From Lentilactobacillus curieae (GTDB lineage Bacteria; Bacillota; Bacilli; Lactobacillales; Lactobacillaceae): DNA of 64,000 nt. This document shows, piece by piece, positions 17,263 to 25,293 of this stretch. Positions within the stretch are counted from its first letter, which is position 1. Each line of letters begins with the position of its first letter. The stretch is from positions 806,001-870,000 of the forward strand of contig NZ_CP018906.1 of NCBI RefSeq assembly GCF_000785105.2, written 5' to 3'. The notes under the pieces were generated by a model. That model was not told the DNA's origin. It was given only the letters and a program-made list of their open reading frames with translations, and ran no database searches. The translations under genes were made by a program, and so were the position numbers.

Positions 17263-18225
17263 ATGAAGACATTGTTTAGGCAAGTGCCACTACCAATTTG
17301 TGGACTAATTTTAGGAATTGCATCTTTAGGAAATTTGTTCAAGGCACTTGGACTCAATGTAGTTGCTAACGGGTTCGGAATTATCTCATCCGTTTTGATG
17401 CTGCTAGTTTTATGCAAGATCGTTACTGATTTTAAACACACAATTATGGACATTAAAGATCCAATCATTGCATCTGTTGCTCCAACCTTCACGATGGCCT
17501 TGATGATTATTGCTACTTTCATTAAAGCTTGGGGAGCTCCTAGCTTAGCTGCTGTAATCTGGGTTGCCGCAGTCATTCTCCAGTTCGTAATCATCGGTGC
17601 ATTCTTCTACTTCCACATGTTAGTTCCATCAGTTGGTTTAGAAAATGTCTATCCAAGCTGGTTTGTAACATTTGTTGGAATTGGTGTAATCCCTGTTACT
17701 GCACCCAACTTTATCGTTCAACTAGGAACACCAGTGTTATGGCTCTCACTACTACTCTACGCAGTATTACTACCAATTGTCTGCGTTCGCTTACTTAGAA
17801 GGGAACTACCATTCGAAGCAACTTTACCATTGCTAACAATCATGGCTGCTCCTGCATCACTTTGCTTAACTGGCTACTTATCAATGACTAGCCACCCATC
17901 ATGGGGATTCAGCTTATTTATGCTAATCCTAGCTCAAACATTATACTGGGGAACTTTAGCAAAAATCGTTAAGTATGTTCGCCTTTCATTCTATCCAAGC
18001 TTTGCAGCATTCACATTTCCTCTCGTAATATCAGCAACCGCACTAAACTTGTTTAACAAAACATTTGTACTAACAAACAACCTAAACCAGATTCTTAACG
18101 GCTTGGTTTATGTAGAACTAGTTATCGCAACATCAATGGTACTATTCGTTCTCGTACGTTACGTTGCCTTTCTTGCCAAGAAATTTCAAGTTCAACTATC
18201 AGAATTAAAAAATGAGACTTTGTAA
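17263..18225 (+). CDS. TDT family transporter (TehA/SLAC1-like)
   Basis: A 320-residue protein with ten predicted membrane helices, matching the tellurite-resistance/dicarboxylate transporter (TDT) family, which includes malate permeases, TehA and plant SLAC1 anion channels. It begins LFRQVPLPICGLILGIASLGN and has the family-type FYFHMLVPSV and YPSWFVTFVGIG segments. The ATG follows AGGAGG by eight bases. It is divergent from a LysR gene, its probable activator. TATAAT at about 17212 with a weak -35 is a possible promoter. Transport of an organic acid or other monovalent anion is inferred only from the family. Confidence 0.85.
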   Translation: MKTLFRQVPLPICGLILGIASLGNLFKALGLNVVANGFGIISSVLMLLVLCKIVTDFKHTIMDIKDPIIASVAPTFTMALMIIATFIKAWGAPSLAAVIWVAAVILQFVIIGAFFYFHMLVPSVGLENVYPSWFVTFVGIGVIPVTAPNFIVQLGTPVLWLSLLLYAVLLPIVCVRLLRRELPFEATLPLLTIMAAPASLCLTGYLSMTSHPSWGFSLFMLILAQTLYWGTLAKIVKYVRLSFYPSFAAFTFPLVISATALNLFNKTFVLTNNLNQILNGLVYVELVIATSMVLFVLVRYVAFLAKKFQVQLSELKNETL

Positions 18226-18231
18226 GGTCAC

Positions 18232-18262
18232 AAAAGCCGATGCGTTTGCATCGGCTTTTTAT
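18232..18262. terminator. Bidirectional terminator
   Basis: AAAAGCCGATGC / GCATCGGCTTTT with a GTTT loop, between converging genes. Confidence 0.9.
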
Positions 18263-18265
18263 TTT

Positions 18266-19840
18266 TCAATAATGCCACTTTTCCAAAAACGAAGCTCTGT
18301 TTCGCCAACCAAATCTATATTGGTTTACGGTTGCCGTCTTTGAACTCAATCTAAATACTGACCAAGCATTAGCATTGATACCTGAAAGACTCCTAATTGA
18401 CTTCTGTGGATTTCGATACTTTTCAGCACCGTCACCACGGTCGGCAATTCCAGAGGTTTGCGTAACAAACCAGATTCCATTTTTATAAGCATAGTTGTCT
18501 TGGTGAGTGTGACCGGAAATATAACCAACCACCCTGTCAGTCTTTTGCTTAAACTGACTGATCAAATTAAACACTTGGCGGCTTTCTTGAACACCTGGAA
18601 TGTTAGTAACTTCATTATTTTCAAATAAGGTTTTTAGATAAGAATGCTCAGAACGTCTACGGCCAGCCATATCATAAGTGTTAACCCAGTTATCCACGCC
18701 ATTAACAGCAATGTGATTTACAAACAAGGCTTGCTTATCTTCAGGAAAGTTATTGAGCTGGTCAGTTAACCACTCTATCTGTTCCCGACTGTAATGAGTG
18801 TATCCATGGCGGAAACTACTAAAGTGAATCTCCCCATCCTCTCCTGGAACTAAGTCTGCTTGGTCAAATCCATCCAGAACGATGACCCTGAATGGCGATT
18901 CTGGAATATCATACGTTCCATAAACAGCGTGGTTTTCGTTCTCACGTCGATTCAAGAAATTGCTTTGGCGAATTTCCCATGCTTGTTCGTTAGTAATCAG
19001 TTGATCGACTAAGTAACCTGAGTTATCCCTAGCGTAACCTGAATTATCGTCATGGTTTCCGTTCAAAATGATAAATGGTTTTTCGGATTCTTTAATTGCT
19101 TGAGTTCCTAGCATGACATCTTGAAAACTTATCTCCCTTGGTTTGTTACCATCATTCAAGTCACCACCATGAATAACTAAATCCACACCATAATTTTTAG
19201 CGTAATAACTCAGTAACCGCAAACTTCGTAATACGGAAACCGAACCTGGTGTTTGATAACTATCAATATGAGTATCAGTCACGTAAGCAATCAGCTTATC
19301 TGTACTGTCCATATCTTTTCTAACTTCAGCATCAAACATATCAAGTGCTAATTTTTCTTGCTCGGTTGGAATAAATTCAGAATCAAAGTCTTCATGGTTC
19401 AAATCCAATCCTTTTTCCCAATCAGTAACGTTTGCTAAAAATGAGCCCGTTTTACGACCATTAACATCAATTTTTTTACCCTTAGATTTAGCCGAATATG
19501 GCCAAATGTTTTCCCAGGGCTGTTCGGCATTCTGGTCTAAAATATTCCCAACCTTTTCATATCTACCCGGTCGCGGTAACTTAGTAATCTTTCTTAAATC
19601 TTTGGGTGCATACATTGGTAGGTAACTGCCATCCAGTAATTCAGCCCAAAAAGAGTCATTATCAATTCCCTTTACCTTGGCCTGATAATTGACCCGTTCA
19701 CCGCTAGAGATTACTCTATCGGTCCGATATTGCTTTAAAAATGATGGCTGCTGGTACACAGCCACCGGCTTTTTAACTTCCAACCAACTACTTGGTTTCA
19801 TCGGAAACCGATAGTCTTCTAAAGACCTTTTTGATGACAT
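18266..19840 (-). CDS. Metallophosphoesterase with N-terminal SH3-like region
   Basis: A 524-residue protein of the calcineurin-like phosphoesterase superfamily. All metal-binding motifs are present: DTHID (about residue 190), GGDLND (about 227), GNHDD (about 262), NHIA (about 360) and GHTHQDN (about 440). Residues about 25-80 resemble a bacterial SH3-like fold (GERVNYQAKV, WAELLDGSYLPMY), normally a wall-binding module, yet I see no signal peptide or membrane segment. It stands alone between a shared terminator and a divergent MarR gene. The substrate is unknown; phosphodiesters of nucleotides or wall polymers are possible. Confidence 0.82.
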   Translation of the reverse strand: MSSKRSLEDYRFPMKPSSWLEVKKPVAVYQQPSFLKQYRTDRVISSGERVNYQAKVKGIDNDSFWAELLDGSYLPMYAPKDLRKITKLPRPGRYEKVGNILDQNAEQPWENIWPYSAKSKGKKIDVNGRKTGSFLANVTDWEKGLDLNHEDFDSEFIPTEQEKLALDMFDAEVRKDMDSTDKLIAYVTDTHIDSYQTPGSVSVLRSLRLLSYYAKNYGVDLVIHGGDLNDGNKPREISFQDVMLGTQAIKESEKPFIILNGNHDDNSGYARDNSGYLVDQLITNEQAWEIRQSNFLNRRENENHAVYGTYDIPESPFRVIVLDGFDQADLVPGEDGEIHFSSFRHGYTHYSREQIEWLTDQLNNFPEDKQALFVNHIAVNGVDNWVNTYDMAGRRRSEHSYLKTLFENNEVTNIPGVQESRQVFNLISQFKQKTDRVVGYISGHTHQDNYAYKNGIWFVTQTSGIADRGDGAEKYRNPQKSIRSLSGINANAWSVFRLSSKTATVNQYRFGWRNRASFLEKWHY

Positions 19841-19875
19841 ACTTTACCTCCGCATACTTTCTAGTAACAGTTTAG

Positions 19876-19927
19876 TTGAGCCAATACTTTGGTGCAAATT
19901 ATATTTTTTGTTGCATTTACAACAAAA
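19876..19927 (+). promoter_or_regulatory. Promoter and operator of the MarR gene
   Basis: TTGAGC (19876-19881), 18 bases, TATATT (19900-19905), giving a start near 19912. The perfect inverted repeat TTTTGTTG-N6-CAACAAAA (19906-19927) sits on the expected start point and is the likely MarR autoregulatory operator. Confidence 0.7.
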
Positions 19928-19964
19928 GTGGGCTAAATTAATTAATAACCTGGAGGTGAGTCAA

Positions 19965-20420
19965 ATTAAGCCAGATATATTACGTAATCTTGGAATGATT
20001 GCCAGATCACTGGATTCAATCGCAAACATTGAATTTAAAGACTATGCATTAAATAAGGGTCAATACCTATATCTTGTCCGCGTTTTTGAAAATCCCGGGA
20101 TCATTCAAGAGCATTTAGCAGAAATGATCAAAGTTGATCGGACAACAGCCGCTCGTTCAGTTAAGAAGCTGATAACTAACGAAATTTTGACCAGGAAACC
20201 AGACCCCGAGAATAAGAAAATTTGGCATCTTTACGCCACAGATAAGGGTAAGCGAATCGCACCTATTATTATTCGAGAAAACCAATACTCCAATGAGCGG
20301 GCATTGTCTGGAATTAGCGATGATGATGCAAAAAAACTAGCCACTTTATTGGAGCAAGTTAACAATAATATCAATGAAGATTGGCACTATGTAAAAAAAG
20401 GTAATCACAGAAAATACTAA
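19965..20420 (+). CDS. MarR family transcriptional regulator, probably starting at an ATT codon
   Basis: A 151-residue MarR repressor: dimerisation helix near the N-terminus, winged helix-turn-helix (LAEMIKVDRTTAARSVKKL, about residues 53-71), wing, and C-terminal helix. Homologues usually begin a few residues before the ILRNLGMIARSLDSI segment. The only ribosome site here, GGAGG at 19952-19956, is eight bases before ATT at 19965. The in-frame GTG at 19956 overlaps it, and the TTG at 19908 lies before the predicted transcription start. The next gene (20438) follows by 17 bases and is probably co-transcribed. The start codon is the uncertain point, not the family. Confidence 0.85.
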   Translation: MKPDILRNLGMIARSLDSIANIEFKDYALNKGQYLYLVRVFENPGIIQEHLAEMIKVDRTTAARSVKKLITNEILTRKPDPENKKIWHLYATDKGKRIAPIIIRENQYSNERALSGISDDDAKKLATLLEQVNNNINEDWHYVKKGNHRKY

Positions 20421-20437
20421 ATTTGGGGGAGTTATAG

Positions 20438-20842
20438 ATGCAAAAATTAATTATTGATAATGGTATTTTAGATATATTCCCAGAGATTCAAATCAACATT
20501 TTAACGTTGTCAGGAATTGACAACCATCATAACGATTCACAGGAAGACTACTTCAAAAATTTACTTGCCGAAGCAACAAAAGCTTCCGCAAAATTTACTA
20601 ATGAAGAAGAAACCTTCAGTAAAAATCCTGTAGTTGCTCAATGGCGTGAAGCAGAAAGAACTATGTTAACCGATGAGACAACCAATGCGGTACTAGTTAT
20701 TGAATCTATCAACGAAGAACAAGCAAATCGAGCTAATAATGCAATGAGCGAACTGAAAAACTTATGCGAGGCTTATTTTAATGTAACAGGTGAAACGCAA
20801 ACTTTAACTAAAGAAAATCCCGAATCAGTTATTAAAAAATAA
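20438..20842 (+). CDS. Small B3/4 (tRNA-editing-like) domain protein, apparently shortened
   Basis: A 134-residue protein whose first about 80 residues resemble B3/B4 domain proteins: the opening IFPEIQINILTLSGIDN and the later NPVVAQWREAERTML match the start and the conserved WREA segment of that family. B3/4 domains in PheRS beta remove mischarged amino acids, and free-standing versions are about 220 residues, so this copy lacks most of the usual C-terminal half. The stop codon is followed by a good terminator, so it looks like an intact small gene rather than recent decay. It follows the MarR gene; a joint role is unknown. Confidence 0.5.
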   Translation: MQKLIIDNGILDIFPEIQINILTLSGIDNHHNDSQEDYFKNLLAEATKASAKFTNEEETFSKNPVVAQWREAERTMLTDETTNAVLVIESINEEQANRANNAMSELKNLCEAYFNVTGETQTLTKENPESVIKK

Positions 20843-20897
20843 AAAGGTGAAGCATAGAGGCTTTTGTAATCATAGTCTCTCAGGCTTCACCTTTTTT
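20841..20897. terminator. Bidirectional terminator after the MarR unit and ahpC
   Basis: AAAAAGGTGAAGC / GCTTCACCTTTTT stem with a long loop containing a weaker inner pairing. Confidence 0.75.
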
Positions 20898-20905
20898 AAG
20901 CTTTT

Positions 20906-21469
20906 TTAGATTTTTCCAACCAGCTTAGTTCCCGGTTGCAAAGTTTTCTCTGCTGGTTTCCAGTTTGCAGGGCAAACCCGATCACCATGTTCTGCGACAA
21001 ATTGTGCTGCCTCAAGTGTTCTCAAAACTTCACTTGCATTACGACCAACACCCATATCGTTAATGGTGTATGACCGAATCTTTCCTTCAGGATCAATGAT
21101 AAAGACACCACGATATGCTTGGCCGGCCTCTTCATCAAGGACATCAAAGAATCTAGCTAACTTTCCTGCTGGATCAGCAAGCATCGGGTACTTAACTTTG
21201 CCAACCTCTTCACTGCGTTCGTGCCAAGCTTGGTGAACAAATTCAGTATCTTCAGAAACTGAATAAACCTCAGCCCCAACACTTTGGAACTCTTCATACA
21301 AGTCTGCCAAATCCCCTAACTCTGTAGGACAAACAAATGAAAAATCAGCTGGGTAAAACAATACTACTGACCAGTGCCCCAACATATCTTTTTTAGATAC
21401 TTCGTGGACATCCCCATTCTGGTACGCGTTCACAGAAAACTCTTCGATTTCTTTACCGATAAAACTCAT
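20906..21469 (-). CDS. ahpC: Alkyl hydroperoxide reductase subunit C (2-Cys peroxiredoxin)
   Basis: A 187-residue typical 2-Cys peroxiredoxin. The peroxidatic Cys is in DFSFVCPTELGDLAD (about residue 46) and the resolving Cys in GDRVCPANWKP (about 166). It reduces H2O2 and organic peroxides, normally with AhpF, which is not in this window. I used the ATG at 21469 with AAAGGGTGG upstream; the longer frame adds 18 residues without support. An AT-rich palindrome (21551-21562) upstream could be a PerR/Fur-type site. The H2O2-forming lactate oxidase at 7.4 kb gives this enzyme a likely source of substrate. Confidence 0.95.
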   Translation of the reverse strand: MSFIGKEIEEFSVNAYQNGDVHEVSKKDMLGHWSVVLFYPADFSFVCPTELGDLADLYEEFQSVGAEVYSVSEDTEFVHQAWHERSEEVGKVKYPMLADPAGKLARFFDVLDEEAGQAYRGVFIIDPEGKIRSYTINDMGVGRNASEVLRTLEAAQFVAEHGDRVCPANWKPAEKTLQPGTKLVGKI

Positions 21470-21646
21470 CAATAACCACCCTTTCAATTTTAAGTCCCTA
21501 CAGTTATAGTTTAGCGTACCCATCAGCAGTAATCAATAACCATTCTAATCTAATAATTATTATTTATAATCTTCATCGTTTTCCCAACCTTTTTTCTGTA
21601 TAATTATCATTAAACAAACCAGAAAATGTAAAGGAGATATCAATTT

Positions 21647-22762
21647 ATGCAAATTGCTGGATTTGGTGTCGAAGAATGGCTTAACGTTTGGGAACGGAAA
21701 GCAACTTACGATATCGCTCAAAGCACCATTGCTTCAATGACCATGAAAGAAATTTTAAACATTGATGGTAGTAATGGACAAAGCTTTTACGATCTACTCG
21801 ACCAACAAAAGATGAACTACGGTTGGATCGAGGGCTCACCTGAATTTAAAGAAGAAGTGGCCAAACTATATAAGCATGTGGATTCAGATAACGTACTGCA
21901 AACTAACGGTGCCACTGGTGCCAATCACCTTGCACTGTATTCATTAATTGAACCTGGTGACCAAGTAATCGCTGAATACCCTTCATACCAACAGCTTTAC
22001 GATATCCCAAAGTCATTAGGTGCTAAAGTTGATTACTGGACCATTCACGAAGATGACAACTGGTATCCAGATATCGAAGAATTAAAGCAGCTTGTTTCAC
22101 GTGAAACAAAAATGATTTGTTTAAATAACGCCAATAACCCAACAGGAACTGTGCTAGACACTAACTTCTTAAAACAAGTAGTAGAAATTGCCAAGTCAGT
22201 TGACGCCTACGTATTAGTCGATGAGGTTTACCTACCCTTAGACAACCCAGAGAGCTTTACTTCTATCGTCGACTTATACGACAAGGGAATTGCTACAAAT
22301 TCACTATCAAAAACCTATTCGGTCCCCGGTATTCGAATCGGATGGACAGCTTCAAATGCTGAAGTTGCAGACATCTTTAGAAAATACCGTGACTACACGA
22401 TGATTTGTGCCGGAGTATTCAACGACATGCTGGCAGTTCACGTTCTCCGGAATAAAGATAAGATTCTTAGCCGTAACAAACAGTTAGTTATGAACAACTT
22501 AAAAATCTACCAAGAATGGATTGAAAATGAGCCAAAAGTGAGTTTGATCATGCCACAAGCAGTCTCTACATCCTTTCCTAAAATTGATATTAACGAAGAT
22601 ATTGAAGAGTTCTGCATTAAGTTGCTTAAAGAAAAAGGCGTTTTGTTGGTTCCCGGAAATCGTTTCGACATGCCAGGCCATGTTCGCTTGGGATATTGTG
22701 CTCAAGAAGATACATTAAAACAAGGATTAGCAAAACTTTCAGAATTTTTGAAAGAATACTAA
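21647..22762 (+). CDS. PLP-dependent aminotransferase class I/II
   Basis: A 371-residue fold-type I enzyme. The PLP lysine is in NSLSKTYSVPGIRIGW (about residue 227), the phosphate-binding segment TNGATGANHLAL is near residue 85, NNANNPTG near 160 and VDEVYLPL near 195. The group is close to aminotransferases annotated as capreomycidine-synthase-like in lactobacilli, where the real substrate is unknown; a general amino-acid aminotransferase is most likely. The ATG has AAAGGAGA at good spacing. The gene carries a perfect 16-bp parS sequence at 22093-22108 within its coding region, which constrains codons around residues 149-154. Confidence 0.88.
   Translation: MQIAGFGVEEWLNVWERKATYDIAQSTIASMTMKEILNIDGSNGQSFYDLLDQQKMNYGWIEGSPEFKEEVAKLYKHVDSDNVLQTNGATGANHLALYSLIEPGDQVIAEYPSYQQLYDIPKSLGAKVDYWTIHEDDNWYPDIEELKQLVSRETKMICLNNANNPTGTVLDTNFLKQVVEIAKSVDAYVLVDEVYLPLDNPESFTSIVDLYDKGIATNSLSKTYSVPGIRIGWTASNAEVADIFRKYRDYTMICAGVFNDMLAVHVLRNKDKILSRNKQLVMNNLKIYQEWIENEPKVSLIMPQAVSTSFPKIDINEDIEEFCIKLLKEKGVLLVPGNRFDMPGHVRLGYCAQEDTLKQGLAKLSEFLKEY
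22093..22108. promoter_or_regulatory. parS chromosome-partition site (perfect)
   Basis: TGTTTCACGTGAAACA, a perfect palindrome identical to the general bacterial parS consensus, inside an aminotransferase gene about 27 kb left of dnaA. It should bind ParB, whose gene is not in this window. Confidence 0.85.
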
Positions 22763-22812
22763 AAAATCATGGTCTCAAAATTCGTAATTGAATAGCGAGA
22801 TCATGATTTTTA
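22762..22812. terminator. Bidirectional terminator
   Basis: AAAATCATGGTCTC / GAGATCATGATTTT stem with a 20-base loop between converging genes. Confidence 0.75.
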
Positions 22813-22815
22813 TAT

Positions 22816-24657
22816 TTAATGTCCTTGGTACACTTTTCGATTTAACTGTGGAGCTTGAACTGGTGTTCCTGCTGCGGTCATATCCTTGATATATTGAACA
22901 AAAGTATCTGTATCCGTTCCAATAGAACCTTGGATTGGCGTATCTTTAAACGCAGTAAAGTCATCCCCACCTCCGTGAAGGAAGTCATTAATAACCACAT
23001 TATACGTCCCATCTGGGCTAATCTTTGTCCCATCATCCTTTGTCATTGATACCACCTTAAACGGCTGGTTAGAATCACCTGAATCAGTATAAGTATATTT
23101 AAGTCCAGCTATTTGTAAGTAATATTGCTGATTTTGATCATACTGCTGATTCAACGCTTGTTCAATTTGCTTTCCAGTCATCTTTACAACCTGGAGAATA
23201 TTTCCGAATGGTTGGACGGCAGTTGCTGATCCCCAGGTAATATCTCCATTTGAGTTAACTTCAAGGTCAGCTCGAACACCACCTGTATTAGTCATAGCAA
23301 AATCAGCAGGAACGTTGTGCTTATTAGCCTCGTATAGTTGCCCATCGACAACCAATTCACCAGCTGCATTTTCCATTGTTTTATTATTGTGCAAACGGCC
23401 AGTAATGGTTTCTGGTTTAGCTGCTTTACCAATAACCTGGTTAACCTGTGGGCCTACACGATCATCTGCATCCTTAACAACGGCCGCAACATTTGGGTTT
23501 GGACTAGTTGTTGGATCATCTTGCTGTGATAACACTGGGTACACGTGTGGTGCAACAGTTACAAACTTACCAGATTTTGGACTAACGTAGCTCCAAACAT
23601 CATCGTATGCTTTACCTGTGTAAACTGCTTGAACAACGTGAGTATTCCCGATCTTAGCGTTTGCGTATTGATGTGAGTGACCAGCAACATAAAGACCGAC
23701 ATGATTATCTGGATCAATTGAGTTTAATTTATTAAGAATATCAACAACTGGGCCAGTCGTTTGTCCTTGTGGACTCGTTGCCACACCAGTATGGGCAAGA
23801 ACAACAACTGCTTTAACACCCTTCTTATTTAGGATCGTATCGTACTTGGCAATGGTTTGGGCCTCATCCAGAACCTTGTAATCTTTGTAGTTATCATAGA
23901 GTGTTAAACTTGGCAAAGTTGATGTGTCCACACCAATAAACCCAATCTTAGCCTTTTCATTACCGGCCTTTATAGTTTTAATGGTATATGGTTTATACCC
24001 AAATGGGATTTGGCCATTATCCTGGCGAACTACATTAGCAACAACCAATTGCATGTCAGTTGAATAATGAGGATAGTCCTTCACCAATTGGTTGGCGTTA
24101 GTTTGTGCTGTAGGCGGATTTCCATTTAAAATTCGGTTAAATTCAGGTAACCCGCGATCAAACTCATGGTTCCCCAAGGTCCCTATTTGAAACCGCATTT
24201 CTTTAAGCGCGTGCATTGTAGATTCATGAGCTAACAATGATGAATTTGCCGGAGCAGCACCCACCATGTCGCCTGCTTCAACCCTAAAGGTATTATTTGA
24301 ATTGGCAACTTCCTTAAATTGCTCTTGTGCTTGATCAAGATATGTAGCTAATCTAGCTGCTGTTCCAGCACCCTTGTAAGTCTTTTGGCCGATTCCTACA
24401 TCCCCCGTGGTACTTAGTCCACCATGGAGATCGTTAATTCCTAAAATCTGTACAGGAATGTCCTTTTTATACTTACTTGGAACAGATTGAAATTCCGGTT
24501 GTTCGATTGGCTTAGCATACTCATCGGTACCCGCAACATTCGGTAATGTTTGGGTTGAATCATCTGCATTTGCTGCTGGTGCTATACTTACAAGTCCCGC
24601 TAAAATCAGTGGTAGGGACAGCATCGAAATCAGCTTTCCCCTAATGTGACTAGTCAT
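22816..24657 (-). CDS. Secreted bifunctional metallophosphatase/5'-nucleotidase
   Basis: A 613-residue UshA/YfkN-type enzyme. A signal peptide (residues 1 to about 32, ending APAANA-D) directs export; there is no LPXTG sorting motif, so it is released or held non-covalently. The N-terminal metallophosphatase domain has GINDLHGG, GNHEFDRG, LAHTGVA and AGHSHQ; the C-terminal 5'-nucleotidase domain has NTGGVRAD and WGSATAVQPFGN. It would dephosphorylate external nucleotides to nucleosides for uptake. Start chosen at 24657 with GGGGAGG upstream. The promoter carries a cre-like element, so carbon catabolite control is likely. Confidence 0.92.
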   Translation of the reverse strand: MTSHIRGKLISMLSLPLILAGLVSIAPAANADDSTQTLPNVAGTDEYAKPIEQPEFQSVPSKYKKDIPVQILGINDLHGGLSTTGDVGIGQKTYKGAGTAARLATYLDQAQEQFKEVANSNNTFRVEAGDMVGAAPANSSLLAHESTMHALKEMRFQIGTLGNHEFDRGLPEFNRILNGNPPTAQTNANQLVKDYPHYSTDMQLVVANVVRQDNGQIPFGYKPYTIKTIKAGNEKAKIGFIGVDTSTLPSLTLYDNYKDYKVLDEAQTIAKYDTILNKKGVKAVVVLAHTGVATSPQGQTTGPVVDILNKLNSIDPDNHVGLYVAGHSHQYANAKIGNTHVVQAVYTGKAYDDVWSYVSPKSGKFVTVAPHVYPVLSQQDDPTTSPNPNVAAVVKDADDRVGPQVNQVIGKAAKPETITGRLHNNKTMENAAGELVVDGQLYEANKHNVPADFAMTNTGGVRADLEVNSNGDITWGSATAVQPFGNILQVVKMTGKQIEQALNQQYDQNQQYYLQIAGLKYTYTDSGDSNQPFKVVSMTKDDGTKISPDGTYNVVINDFLHGGGDDFTAFKDTPIQGSIGTDTDTFVQYIKDMTAAGTPVQAPQLNRKVYQGH

Positions 24658-24696
24658 AATTATTCCTCCCCTTAAAAACTTATATAACGCCAAAAG

Positions 24697-24724
24697 TTTA
24701 TAATGAAAACGCTTTACTTGTCAA
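24697..24724 (-). promoter_or_regulatory. Promoter of the 5'-nucleotidase with cre-like element in the spacer
   Basis: TTGACA (24719-24724), 16 bases, TATAAA (24697-24702) on the minus strand. The spacer holds TGAAAACGCTTTAC (24704-24717, plus strand), 12 of 14 to cre; CcpA there would exclude RNA polymerase. Confidence 0.7.
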
Positions 24725-24798
24725 CGATATGTGCCGTTTTTTTATTTGCAAATCATTATTTGCTTATGATGATAAACTAATCTCAGAGGATCAAAATT

Positions 24799-25251
24799 AT
24801 GGAAGAAATTATATTAGATAAAAGCAGTTCCCAAATTAAGCAATTTGCCAAATTAATTCAAGAAGTTTCTTGGGGAGCCGGAAAGTATTTAGCAAATATC
24901 ATGATAAATAATCAACTTTCTGACTTTGAACGAGTAATAATGCTGACAAATCAAAATGAATTAGTTGGATTTGCAGCACTACTAAAAGAAGATATCGTTA
25001 AAGACACTGGTCTAACCCCATTTATTAGCACCGTGTTTGTTGCCGAAAAATATCGGGGCAAGAAGTTGAGTCAAAAATTAGTTTCTGACTTAGAAACTAT
25101 TGCTAGGCAGGCGGGATTTTCAACTGTATATATTGCAACTGCTCACATCGGTTTGTACGAAAAGATTGGTTACCAACACTTTGATGATAAATTAGACATA
25201 ATGGGTAGGCCGATGCGATTACTAAAGAAACAATTAACAAGCGCTAACTAG
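24799..25251 (+). CDS. GNAT family N-acetyltransferase
   Basis: A 150-residue acetyl-CoA-dependent acetyltransferase. The acetyl-CoA pyrophosphate loop is seen in VFVAEKYRGKKLSQKLVSDL (about residues 76-95), and the C-terminal strand and helix in IATAHIGLYEKIGYQHFDD. Small GNATs of this kind acetylate small amines, antibiotics or protein termini; the substrate is unknown. GAGG ribosome site before the ATG. An MFS gene follows by 42 bases on the same strand. Confidence 0.88.
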   Translation: MEEIILDKSSSQIKQFAKLIQEVSWGAGKYLANIMINNQLSDFERVIMLTNQNELVGFAALLKEDIVKDTGLTPFISTVFVAEKYRGKKLSQKLVSDLETIARQAGFSTVYIATAHIGLYEKIGYQHFDDKLDIMGRPMRLLKKQLTSAN

Positions 25252-25293
25252 ATTTATTTATGCAAAACTATTTTTTACGAAAGGGATGAACTA

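Noticed and set aside
19908-19910. TTG as start of the MarR protein
   Set aside because: It has no ribosome site and lies upstream of the predicted transcription start, inside the operator.
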